63,439 nucleotides of DNA from Candidatus Mediterraneibacter stercoripullorum (GTDB lineage Bacteria; Bacillota; Clostridia; Lachnospirales; Lachnospiraceae), in assembly GCA_019115765.1 (NCBI GenBank), contig DXCZ01000042.1, forward strand, positions 1 through 63,439, in the 5' to 3' direction. Under the pieces are notes generated by a model, which was not told the DNA's origin, made no database searches, and was given only the letters and a program-made list of their open reading frames with translations. Shown here one piece after another: positions 46,172-54,661 of the stretch; within the stretch, counting starts at the first letter, position 1; every line of letters starts with the position of its first letter. Both the position numbers and the translations under genes were made by a program.

Positions 46172-46362
46172 CGTCTGGAGGGTTTGCCCCTCCGAAAAAA
46201 CAGAGGGTAAGCCGCCCGGCTTCGGTTTCCCTGTCAATATGGTATCATAATGGCATCAGACAGACAATATCTTTGCCATTCAATCACTTTTCCGTATAAA
46301 CACTGGAATTGTGGCATTTCTTTATACTCAATTTTAAATTCTTATTTCCTAAATAGACAAAT

Positions 46363-47010
46363 TTAGAATAGATTTGAATAATGATGTTTCGTGCTCCTCC
46401 ACGCCTTCTGTACTTTCCTTGCTGCCTTTTTATCTCCGTTCTCCCGGTAAAGTCTCTTAGCAGCCATATAGAGCTCTTCATTATTAATATTGTAGCTGCC
46501 TTCCTCGGTCATATACCGCTGCATGATCTCTTCCGCCCCGCTCAGATCCTCAACCGCAATCTTCGCATGTATCAACGCCGCATCTGCTATTGGGCTGTTC
46601 GCCTCGTTCTTCTGCCATTCCTCACAGAACTCCAGGGCTTCCTCATTTTTCTCCTGACCTTCCAGTGCATAAGCCAGGTGGAAATTCAATTCTGACGGAA
46701 ACTCTTCCTCCCAGGCGAAAAGATGCAGAAGCTTTCTGCAGACATCCTCCAGCTCTTCGTACATCCCATGGGAAGCAAGTTCGTCCATATAATCCATCAG
46801 CCATCCGTACACGTCATGCGCATAATCTGTATCCACATCAAGAAGATACAGCTCTCTTGCAAATCCCGGTTCCTCACTGCGCCCATCCTCTATAATCTTA
46901 ACCAGCAGATCGAACCCTCTGCTCCACTTGTCCAGCCGCGGCGTCCCCCGGACGACGCTGGAATAACACTGATCTGATATGGAATCGAATTTCTTCCATT
47001 GCTTTCTCAT
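46363..47010 (-). CDS. TPR-like protein of unknown function
   Basis: 215 residues from ATG 47010 (GAGGGGG 9 bases upstream). All-helical, cytosolic, with tandem helix-turn-helix pairs resembling TPR repeats (FHLAYALEGQEKNEEALEFC; AALIHAKIAVEDLSGAEEIM; ELYMAAKRLYRENGDKKAAR). Probably a protein-interaction scaffold. Its upstream neighbour on the same strand is a UvrD-type helicase gene. Confidence 0.7.
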   Translation of the reverse strand: MRKQWKKFDSISDQCYSSVVRGTPRLDKWSRGFDLLVKIIEDGRSEEPGFARELYLLDVDTDYAHDVYGWLMDYMDELASHGMYEELEDVCRKLLHLFAWEEEFPSELNFHLAYALEGQEKNEEALEFCEEWQKNEANSPIADAALIHAKIAVEDLSGAEEIMQRYMTEEGSYNINNEELYMAAKRLYRENGDKKAARKVQKAWRSTKHHYSNLF

Positions 47011-47180
47011 TTGCAGCTTCCCCCTCTGAGTTATGCACTCTGTCAATATGACTCTATTTTATCATTACCATGAGTAAATAACAAGCTGACCGTCAGGATC
47101 TCTCTTAACCTTCAGGATCTCTGCCCCATGTACCCTTAGCGCTTCCACTCACAACGTACCGTTGTCCACATGCGCACCAG

Positions 47181-49487
47181 TTACATAAATTCCAGATCCC
47201 CGAAAGCCTTCAGGAACGTTTTCCTCCCATACCCCGGGAACTCCGCCTCTATGTTCATCTCATCCTGCCTCACCAGGACTCCTTCTCCATACTTCCGGTG
47301 GCGGACACGAATCACCATATCCTGCTGTAACTGTCTTGCTTCCGCTTCTGTACTGGCTTCCGCCCCTGCATTTGCATGAATCTGCAGGGTATCCGGCCCT
47401 CGGTCCTTCTCTCCGACTCTGTCTGCGCCGGCCTTCTCCCGGATCCTCTCCTGTACCGCCCGGCGCATCTGCTGCAGATTTTCCTTCTTCTCTGCCTCGG
47501 TGCGCCGGCCTTCCCACTGGAGCAGCCGGTCCGGTATCATCTTCAGATAACGGCTGTACTCTCCTGCCACGCCCGGCTCCCCGGGGCTGGTATACCAGGA
47601 CAGCTCAAGATCATTTTTCGCCCGGGTCATTCCCACGAAGAAAAGCCTGCGTTCCTCTTCCTCCTGCTCATAACTTCTGCAGCGCAGAGGGATCAGTCCC
47701 TGGTTCACACCGATGATAAATACCGTATCAAACTCCAGCCCTTTCGAAGCATGAAGAGTCATCAGCTTTACTGTGTCAGCAGTTTCCTCTTCGGATGGCT
47801 CCTGACATTCTCCCGAGTCAATCTTCATCCCATACAGAGCCGAACTGTTCAGGTACTCCCGGATCCTGCCGGAGAACGGCCCATCTGCATTATCATTACC
47901 GGGTTTGCCTGCGAATGAACTCTCTTCGATTCCATTTTTATCAGATGCCATACAGATTGCGCCGCACATCCGCCTGAGGAACTCTATTACAAGCCGTTCC
48001 TCTTCTTCGTAATCCGCAGATGTAGGATGCAGGGCTTCCCGAAGATTCAGGTATTCCCAGATCTCACTGGGAAGTTCTGTATCCGCATTTATACCGGCAG
48101 TGCTGTCTGCCCAGTCCCGGAAGCCTGCCATCCGGTCATACAGCGGCGCCGCTCCATGTATCTGCTCTCTTATTATCTTCTGCGCCTTTTTCCTGGTGTG
48201 CTTCTCTCCATATCTGCCATCACAGAGAACTCCAATCCCGGTCTGTTCGTCCTCCGGACTGACGGAGAAGCGCAATACCTTGGTCAGCCAATTCAGCACC
48301 GGAATCTCCTTCAGCGTCCGCTTCACAGACAGTTCATACGGGATTCCCTGCCGGGTAAACGTCTTCTCCAATATCACTGACTGCTTCTGCAGGCGGTAAA
48401 ATACTGCGATCTCTCTATAGGCTTTTCCTTCTGTGTGGATCTGTTGGATCCGCTGTGCCAGATACTCTGCCTCCTGGAAAGGATCATAATGGTTCTTTAC
48501 AACAACAGGCGCTCCTGTCTCCCTGCTTCCCTGGATCCCGCCGCCAAACTGCAGAAAATGTCCTGCCGCTTCCAGAATTGCTCCGCCGGAACGATAATTT
48601 ACAGGAAGAGTCAGCTCCTTTGCCTCGAATCGATGCTTCAGCAGGAAAAACATGTTCTCCCCGGTCCCGCGCCAGCTGTAGATCACCTGATTGGGATCTC
48701 CTACAGCGAAGAGCCTGGCTTCGCCATACCGGGTACTGTATTCTCTCAGGGCACCCAGGAAATCCATCTGCAGGGCATCGCTGTCCTGCACCTCGTCCAC
48801 GATGATCCACTGGGGATAAAAGCTCTCTTCTGCCTTCTCAGGCGCGGAGCCTTCCGCATTCCTGCCATTCGTCTCCCGCAGCAGTTCTGTACTGACCCGC
48901 AGCAGATCGGAGAAGGACATTTTATTCTGCCGTTTCTTCTCTTCATCAAAAAGCGGATAGAGCCGGAACAAATCATCCTTATACCTGCTTTCTGTTTTTC
49001 CCGAAAGCCATCCCTGATACTCCTGCTCCAGACGCTTTTTCAGCCGGTTTTTATACTTCACCCTCATTCCCTGGTCCCCGATGATATCCAGCGCCAGATC
49101 TGTCTCTTCATCGGGATCCATGACGGTAAACTCCTGATTCCATCCGGCCCGCTCTATTGGCAGATGTTTTTTCAGCAGTCTCATGGCAACACTGTGAAAC
49201 GTGCCGAATCCATCGATCTGTTCCTGCCGTATCTCCGGTTCCCGGGCATATAAACGCTCGAGAATCTCACCGGCCGCCTTATTTGTGAATGTCAGCACGA
49301 TCATATTTTCCAGCGGTATCTTCTTCTCCTCATGAAGATAAATGATCTTCTCGATCAAGACCGTTGTCTTTCCGCTGCCCACACAGGCATTCACCACGCA
49401 GGCAGGGCTGTCGTCCAGAACCGCCTCCAGCTGATACGGATTCAGTCTGCTGCGGCCGGTCTTCTCTTCACTTTTGTATTCTGTCAT
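47181..49487 (-). CDS. UvrD/Rep-family superfamily 1 DNA helicase
   Basis: 768 residues. Q motif LNPYQLEAVL, Walker A ACVGSGKTTVL (residues about 34-44), Ia VLTFTNKAAGEI, II WIIVDEVQDSD (about 235), III VGDPNQVIYSWRGT, IV LPVNYRS, V LMTLHASKGLEFDTVFIIG, VI FVGMTRAKNDLELSW. Smaller than UvrD proper and without an obvious nuclease domain. The ATG overlaps the upstream MrfA-like gene's stop by four bases (ATGA), suggesting that the two helicases act together in DNA repair. Confidence 0.92.
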   Translation of the reverse strand: MTEYKSEEKTGRSRLNPYQLEAVLDDSPACVVNACVGSGKTTVLIEKIIYLHEEKKIPLENMIVLTFTNKAAGEILERLYAREPEIRQEQIDGFGTFHSVAMRLLKKHLPIERAGWNQEFTVMDPDEETDLALDIIGDQGMRVKYKNRLKKRLEQEYQGWLSGKTESRYKDDLFRLYPLFDEEKKRQNKMSFSDLLRVSTELLRETNGRNAEGSAPEKAEESFYPQWIIVDEVQDSDALQMDFLGALREYSTRYGEARLFAVGDPNQVIYSWRGTGENMFFLLKHRFEAKELTLPVNYRSGGAILEAAGHFLQFGGGIQGSRETGAPVVVKNHYDPFQEAEYLAQRIQQIHTEGKAYREIAVFYRLQKQSVILEKTFTRQGIPYELSVKRTLKEIPVLNWLTKVLRFSVSPEDEQTGIGVLCDGRYGEKHTRKKAQKIIREQIHGAAPLYDRMAGFRDWADSTAGINADTELPSEIWEYLNLREALHPTSADYEEEERLVIEFLRRMCGAICMASDKNGIEESSFAGKPGNDNADGPFSGRIREYLNSSALYGMKIDSGECQEPSEEETADTVKLMTLHASKGLEFDTVFIIGVNQGLIPLRCRSYEQEEEERRLFFVGMTRAKNDLELSWYTSPGEPGVAGEYSRYLKMIPDRLLQWEGRRTEAEKKENLQQMRRAVQERIREKAGADRVGEKDRGPDTLQIHANAGAEASTEAEARQLQQDMVIRVRHRKYGEGVLVRQDEMNIEAEFPGYGRKTFLKAFGDLEFM

Positions 49488-52210
49488 GATAACATATCCT
49501 CATATCTCCGTCTCAGCTTTCCTCTTACCTTGTCCGAATGTTCCCGGTTTTCCACAACCCGGATCTCAATTCTCATATCCCCGGGGCATATCGCATGGTA
49601 GCGCACTGTATTTTCCAGCCCCTTCCGGTTGTCCGGTTCCATCAGCCATTCCTTATAAAATGTATTAGTCACCGTCAGGATCAGTCTGTGTCCCTCCACG
49701 ACTGCCTGATCCACCGTTTTCAGGAACGCTCCTCCGCTCTCCCCATTCTGTATCACACTGTTACAGAACTCTTCCCACCGTTCCGGCAGGGAAAAGAAAG
49801 AAAATCCTTTCTGAATAAACGGACGTGGTTCTTCCATTTTCTTTGCGGCAAATTCCGGCGGCTCACTTTCCTCCAGAAGATTCTTAAGCCCCCACAGTAC
49901 CATTTTCTTATCCAGGTTGTAGTCGCCCACGCATGCAGGGCAGCCGTCCTCGCATGGACATCCTTCCAGCATACGGATGGCATTATCAATGATCTGCGGG
50001 ATTACCTCCGAGATTTTCTCTGCATACCCCAGACCGCCTTCATATTTGTCGTAAATAAACAGGGATACGGTCTGTTCCTCCTGGCTGTCCGGTATAACCG
50101 CATTGTTGGATATCACCGCATCAATATCATCCCGCTCTGTCATGGTGGTCATCATGGCCGCATTCTTCAAGGCATAGCAGAGTCCTTCGAAATGATTGTT
50201 CAGCATCCGGTTCCCATTCCTGTCCGGCACAAGAAGACTCCGGTAAGTATCCACTACATTTTCCGGGATCGTGATCCAGGTACTCTCTGTATCATAGTCC
50301 TTCTGCAGGGGCAGGGATAATTCCACATATCCCAGATTCTGATGGTTGTGGAACTGTAATTTCTTGTACATAGAAATAATTTCATTTACATTGATATCAC
50401 CGAATTTCATCTTCGTCCTGCCAGTTTCTTCCTCACGAAAGGTCTGAAGGATCCTGGTATCCTCCGTTCCGGCAGGGACAGTATAGTAATTTCCGTCAAA
50501 AGGAACCGCCTCAGCCGTCCGGCTCACCAGATCCAGCTTCAGCACCTCATACAGCACTCCCTCATGCATATAGACCGCTCCCGGGTGCAGCTCATGATAC
50601 GCCTGCGTCTCATCCATCTCTGTCACTTCCCGACCTGGTCCTTTCCCCCTGCGTCTTCCGTCTGCGAACTCCACCTCGTCCATGACAATCAGCTTGAATC
50701 GAGTCTTATCCATATTTCTCAGACTATAGTCTCCGGCAGGGAAGGCGGGCCCGGACCAGGCAAACCGGCCGGACAGACTCTGCACTTCTTCCGCACTCAT
50801 AAGCACGGGGATCACTTCCCCCAGATCCGGAAACAGGGCGATGTCATCCAGGGATAGGGGGATCTCCGCCGCTGCCGCCCGGATATGGGCCAGCTGGATC
50901 AGCAGATTATCCGGATCTACGATAGCATTCTCACTGCTCTTTGAGAACAGCCACTCCGGATCAATGGCGATGTACTGATCGAAAGGCTGATTCTCCAGAA
51001 TCAGATAATTGACACACTTCTCGCCGCTGCGCCCTGCCCGTCCGGTCTGCTGCCAGAATGACGCCCGGGTGCCCGGATATCCCACGATCACGGTAGAATC
51101 CAGACTGCCGATGTCGATTCCCAGCTCCAGTGCATTGGTGGACACAAGTCCGGACAACTCTCCTTCCGTCATCTTCCGCTCGATCTCCCGTCTCTCCAGC
51201 GGAGTGTACCCGCCCCGGTAGCCGGCAATCCTGCTGCCATCCGCCCGACTCAGGAATCCGGCGGCGTCCAGCTTGTCCCTCGACTCCTTCAGGATAACTT
51301 CCACATTTCGCCTGCTGTGCCCGAAGGCTATGAAATGATGATCCGTCTCCACCAGTTCCGGAATCAAGTCTGCCGCCACAGAGGAAGCTGATCTTCTCCC
51401 ATAGATCCGGTCATTGGTTCCTTTGATCTCCGGCGGCTGGATGATCCGGTATTCCTTCTCCGGCGCGGGAGATCCGTCCTGATCAATCAGTACAAACTGC
51501 TCCCCGCATATTTTCTGCGCCAGCTCCGCCGGATTAGCAATTGTAGCAGAACTGCAGAGGAAATGTGGATTTGACCGATAATATCCGCACACCCGCTTCA
51601 TCCTGCGGAAAATATTGGCCAGATGAGCGCCGAAGGCGCCTCTGTAGCTGTGCAGCTCATCGATGACCACATATTTCAGATGGGTAAAAATAAAATCAAA
51701 CCCGTATTTGCTGTGGTTTGGCAGGAACGCCGCGTTCAGCATCTCCGGGTTAGTCAGAATAATATTCGCACTCTTCCGAATCCGGCTTCTCTCCGCCTGC
51801 ATGGTATCCCCATCGTAAACTCCCGCGGAGATCTTTCCCTCCCCGAAATACTCAAGAAACGGCTGAAGAGCCCGGTACTGATCCGCTGCCAGAGCCTTGG
51901 TCGGATACACAAAGACCGCACGGGTCAGAGGATCCTCCAGCACTGCCTGAAGTACCGGAAGAAGGAAGCTCAGAGTCTTCCCGCTGGCTGTGGATGTGGT
52001 GATTACCACATTTTCGCCCCGAGCCGCGGCCTCGAACATCTCCGCCTGGTGACTGTACAGCCTCGGAATGCCGTGGGTGGTCAGATAGGACCGGATATCC
52101 GGGTGAAGCCCCGCCGGGAAATCGGCAAGGACAGCCTCCCGTGCCGGGGTAGTCCTGGTGTATATCGTCAGATCCTGAATGTTATCTGGTTCCTGATTAT
52201 TCTGCTGCAA
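49484..52210 (-). CDS. DEAD/DEAH helicase with C-terminal Zn-binding DUF1998 (MrfA/YprA-like)
   Basis: 908 residues. SF2 core: TSTASGKTLSFLLPVL (motif I), YVVIDELHSYRGAFG (II), LCSSATIANP (III), ALELGIDIGSLDSTVIVGYP and QQTGRAGRSG (VI). Near residue 750 four Cys in GCPCEDGCPACVGDY match the zinc site of MrfA, a 3'-5' helicase that repairs mitomycin-type damage. A TTG at 52210 behind AAGGAG is the likely start. Pairs with the UvrD-type gene by a four-base overlap. Confidence 0.9.
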   Translation of the reverse strand: MQQNNQEPDNIQDLTIYTRTTPAREAVLADFPAGLHPDIRSYLTTHGIPRLYSHQAEMFEAAARGENVVITTSTASGKTLSFLLPVLQAVLEDPLTRAVFVYPTKALAADQYRALQPFLEYFGEGKISAGVYDGDTMQAERSRIRKSANIILTNPEMLNAAFLPNHSKYGFDFIFTHLKYVVIDELHSYRGAFGAHLANIFRRMKRVCGYYRSNPHFLCSSATIANPAELAQKICGEQFVLIDQDGSPAPEKEYRIIQPPEIKGTNDRIYGRRSASSVAADLIPELVETDHHFIAFGHSRRNVEVILKESRDKLDAAGFLSRADGSRIAGYRGGYTPLERREIERKMTEGELSGLVSTNALELGIDIGSLDSTVIVGYPGTRASFWQQTGRAGRSGEKCVNYLILENQPFDQYIAIDPEWLFSKSSENAIVDPDNLLIQLAHIRAAAAEIPLSLDDIALFPDLGEVIPVLMSAEEVQSLSGRFAWSGPAFPAGDYSLRNMDKTRFKLIVMDEVEFADGRRRGKGPGREVTEMDETQAYHELHPGAVYMHEGVLYEVLKLDLVSRTAEAVPFDGNYYTVPAGTEDTRILQTFREEETGRTKMKFGDINVNEIISMYKKLQFHNHQNLGYVELSLPLQKDYDTESTWITIPENVVDTYRSLLVPDRNGNRMLNNHFEGLCYALKNAAMMTTMTERDDIDAVISNNAVIPDSQEEQTVSLFIYDKYEGGLGYAEKISEVIPQIIDNAIRMLEGCPCEDGCPACVGDYNLDKKMVLWGLKNLLEESEPPEFAAKKMEEPRPFIQKGFSFFSLPERWEEFCNSVIQNGESGGAFLKTVDQAVVEGHRLILTVTNTFYKEWLMEPDNRKGLENTVRYHAICPGDMRIEIRVVENREHSDKVRGKLRRRYEDMLS

Positions 52211-52303
52211 ATCAACTCACTCCTTGCTCTTTAATTATCGAAAGCAGGGACGGACATCGTGATCCGGACATAGGAAAACCGGATTGCAGCGCCCGCATCC
52301 CTT

Positions 52304-52534
52304 TCAGTAAATCTTCTCAATATCTCCCGTGATCCCGTACTGCTGCCGAAAAGCCTGCAGATCCTCTTCTCCGCGGATCAGCATAACCTCTTCGAACTTT
52401 CCCGTAGAAATATCCTTGAATCCTGCAACCTGCTCTCCGGTACAGATACTGCAGCGAAGCGCAGGACTCTTAAGCACCGGATCATAGTATTTTACTGCTG
52501 TTGATTTCGTCTTTTTCGAAAATATAGAAAACAT
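52304..52534 (-). CDS. Small conserved protein with a CxxC motif
   Basis: 76 residues. Central RCSICTGEQVAGFKDISTGK with a CxxC pair, then FEEVMLIRGEEDLQAFRQQY. No signal peptide. It appears as a conserved short protein in Lachnospiraceae (sometimes labelled aspartate dehydrogenase, which this sequence does not support). Strong AGGAGG ribosome site. Role unknown. Confidence 0.7.
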   Translation of the reverse strand: MFSIFSKKTKSTAVKYYDPVLKSPALRCSICTGEQVAGFKDISTGKFEEVMLIRGEEDLQAFRQQYGITGDIEKIY

Positions 52535-52648
52535 CTGGGACCTCCTTTACAGTGCCTTCTTCCGCTGATCACCCGTCGGGATACTGCTTCGGTGCCACAT
52601 TTACAGCCTTGATAAGCTGCATCCTGCCTAAGCTTCCAGCTTATGGTA

Positions 52649-53365
52649 TCACCCCGCGATCTTCTTCATCACCTGAAACAGCTCCGCCTCCGTCCTGACT
52701 TCATATGCCGGCTCCTCTGCTCCATCCGGTCTCTTCCGTCCTCTCCGGTTCATCCACACCGCATTCCATCCGGCATTCATGGCTCCTTCCACATCCAGAT
52801 CAAAGGCGTCTCCCACAAACCAGATCTCGCCTTCTTCCATATGCATTCGTTTCCTGGCATAATCGAAGATCTGCCGGTCCGGCTTCACCGCTCCTACATC
52901 GCCGGAGACAAAGATATACTCTTCAGGAATCCACCTTTCTGCCCGAAGCCCCCGGATCTTCTCCCACTGATGACCGGACAGTCCGTTCGTGATAATCCCC
53001 AGCAATGCCCTGTCCGCACACCAGGCAAGGATCTCCTTCATCAGAGGCGTCATCCGGATATGCTTCTGGCATTCCTCATAGACCTGCTGGAATGTAAGAG
53101 CCTCCTGTTCTGAGATTTCCACGCCGAATTCTTCCAGAGCCTTTTTCAGACGGCAGATATAAAGATCTTCCATAGTGATCTCTCCCGCCAGAGCTCTGGA
53201 GAATACTGCATTGCTGTACTTTCTCGTAACCGGAAAGAGTTCTTCCGCACTGACAGGGAGCGCATCTCCGAAATATTTCCCATATGCCTGAACAAAAGGC
53301 ATTGTCTGATCATATAAAGTATCGTCTACATCAAATAAAACCGCTATTTTCCTGTGCCGCCCCAT
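52649..53365 (-). CDS. HAD-superfamily hydrolase
   Basis: 238 residues. Motif I FDVDDTLYD (nucleophile and acid Asp), a helical cap, motif II region GIITNGLSG, Lys in VGAVKPDRQIFD and motif IV WFVGDAFDLDVEGA. Resembles YjjG/phosphoglycolate-type phosphatases, which remove phosphate from nucleotides or small metabolites. Substrate not assigned. Confidence 0.88.
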   Translation of the reverse strand: MGRHRKIAVLFDVDDTLYDQTMPFVQAYGKYFGDALPVSAEELFPVTRKYSNAVFSRALAGEITMEDLYICRLKKALEEFGVEISEQEALTFQQVYEECQKHIRMTPLMKEILAWCADRALLGIITNGLSGHQWEKIRGLRAERWIPEEYIFVSGDVGAVKPDRQIFDYARKRMHMEEGEIWFVGDAFDLDVEGAMNAGWNAVWMNRRGRKRPDGAEEPAYEVRTEAELFQVMKKIAG

Positions 53366-53388
53366 ATACCTGCACCTCCATAGTTTTA

Positions 53389-53757
53389 TCAGTTCTGCTT
53401 CTGATAAAGAGCATCGTTCATAGAAAGCAAATACAGACAGTATTGATTCATACTGATTCCTTCACGTTTTGAATGTTCTGCCAGAGAACGATGCAGACTT
53501 TTTGGGATTCTTAACTTAAATTGCCCCGAATAATCTTTCAGGCTGTCCGGTTCCGGAACTTCCCCACCATCTTCGAGCACAGCCTCTAACCAGGTTTTCT
53601 TCGCATCTTCTGCATTTTTTAACGCACTTTCAATCGTTTCTCCACACGTAATACAGCCCGGCAGTTCCGGAAAAGATACCGTATACCCACCTTCAGCCTG
53701 ATCTTCTACAATTTCCATTCGATACGGCAGCTTTAAATAATCAGTCAACGTTCTCAT
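53389..53757 (-). CDS. hicB: HicB-family antitoxin
   Basis: 122 residues from ATG 53757, which lies in the end of hicA behind GGCGGAG. N-terminal RNase-H-like HicB fold (YRMEIVEDQAEGGYTVSFPE, LPGCITCGETIESALKNAED) and a C-terminal ribbon-helix-helix-like part (LRIPKSLHRSLAEHSKREGI, SMNQYCLYLL). Neutralises HicA and probably autoregulates. Overlaps hicA by 17 bases. Confidence 0.9.
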   Translation of the reverse strand: MRTLTDYLKLPYRMEIVEDQAEGGYTVSFPELPGCITCGETIESALKNAEDAKKTWLEAVLEDGGEVPEPDSLKDYSGQFKLRIPKSLHRSLAEHSKREGISMNQYCLYLLSMNDALYQKQN

Positions 53758-53998
53758 TATTCTCCGCCTCACTTTCAACAATTTGTTTTACTAATTTAAC
53801 ATATACTTTTTTAATGGGTTCATGCTTTGGTATTGTAATCGGTCTACAACCCTTTTTCCTGAAAGTAAAATGACTGCTTCCTCCTTTTGGTGCAGACAGT
53901 TGGTATCCATAACTTTCCATCACCTTTTGAAGCTCGCTAAATCGCAGATCACCCGACAGTAAATGAATCCTGGCCAACAGTTTTTCCCACTTTGACAC
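53741..53998 (-). CDS. hicA: HicA-family mRNA interferase toxin
   Basis: 85 residues. Double-stranded-RNA-binding-like fold with the catalytic His in PKGGSSHFTFRKKG, then PITIPKHEPIKKVYVKLVKQ. The N-terminus is about 20 residues longer than the shortest HicA proteins. Cleaves mRNA when HicB is lost. Both genes intact. Confidence 0.9.
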   Translation of the reverse strand: MSKWEKLLARIHLLSGDLRFSELQKVMESYGYQLSAPKGGSSHFTFRKKGCRPITIPKHEPIKKVYVKLVKQIVESEAENNENVD

Positions 53999-54102
53999 TC
54001 GTAATTCCTCCTTTTATTATATTTGGTGTCTTATATGGTGTCAATTCCTTTTTATCTCATATAAGAACGATCGATACACTACTAATGAATCTAACATACA
54101 AG

Positions 54103-54144
54103 AAAACCGTTGTCATTGAACTAAAAATTCAACAACAACGGTTC
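54103..54144 (-). terminator. Terminator after the DUF6472 gene
   Basis: Long stem (AACCGTTGTTGTTGAA / TTCAATGACAACGGTT, two mismatches) followed by TTTTCTTG on minus. It ends transcription coming from the large helicase and DUF6472 genes before hicA. Confidence 0.8.
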
Positions 54145-54177
54145 CTCATTCCTATATTGCGATTCCTGCCCTTCTCT

Positions 54178-54366
54178 CTACATCTGCTTTCTCACCACTG
54201 CATACTCATCCCCGTTCCGGTAATACGGGCACTGATAATATCGATCCGACATAATCCGCACATAGTCGTCCTCGTCCATATTCATATCGCACATATAAGC
54301 CTCATACTCATCATCATATACATAAAATGCACAGGTATCACAGCTTGATCTTTCTTTTCCTTTCAT
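54178..54366 (-). CDS. DUF6472 family protein
   Basis: 62 residues from ATG 54366 (AGGAGG 6 bases upstream). Rich in Asp, Tyr and Cys: SSCDTCAFYVYDDEYEAYMC, DMNMDEDDYVRIMS, YYQCPYYRNGDEY. Four Cys in two pairs suggest a small metal-binding protein. Matches DUF6472, conserved in Lachnospiraceae. Role unknown. Confidence 0.78.
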   Translation of the reverse strand: MKGKERSSCDTCAFYVYDDEYEAYMCDMNMDEDDYVRIMSDRYYQCPYYRNGDEYAVVRKQM

Positions 54367-54459
54367 CCTCCGCCTCCTGTTCTGTTTTATCGTCATACCA
54401 GTACAGAGACTTATCTTTTACTGTACTGTTCCTTCTCCCGCGCTCCATCACAGCATCTT

Positions 54460-54661
54460 TCCCGCCTCTGCGGCAAATATAAGCCCGGGCATCTGAGCCC
54501 TGCTTTCGCTGTTTTCTGTTTTTTCTCTTTTTCCTTCCTTTTCGCCGCCTTCCTGCTCCTTTCTGAACATCTCCCGGAGCAGTACGCCCTGGTCTGCCCA
54601 TGTGAAAAGACCGGAGTGGCAGCACTGATTTCTCCTGTTCTTACAGTTTTTCAGCCGATTC
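54460..54661 (-). other. Open +1-frame extension after the large helicase
   Basis: The 295-base gap between the helicase stop and the DUF6472 gene is open for about 60 codons in the +1 frame relative to the helicase (FENRLKNCKNRRNQCC, then GLFTWADQGVLLREMF and an E/K-rich tail ending at 54448-54460). It begins at the T-rich helicase stop (CTG TTT TGA). It may be a frameshifted C-terminus or chance; I did not recognise the sequence. Confidence 0.3.
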
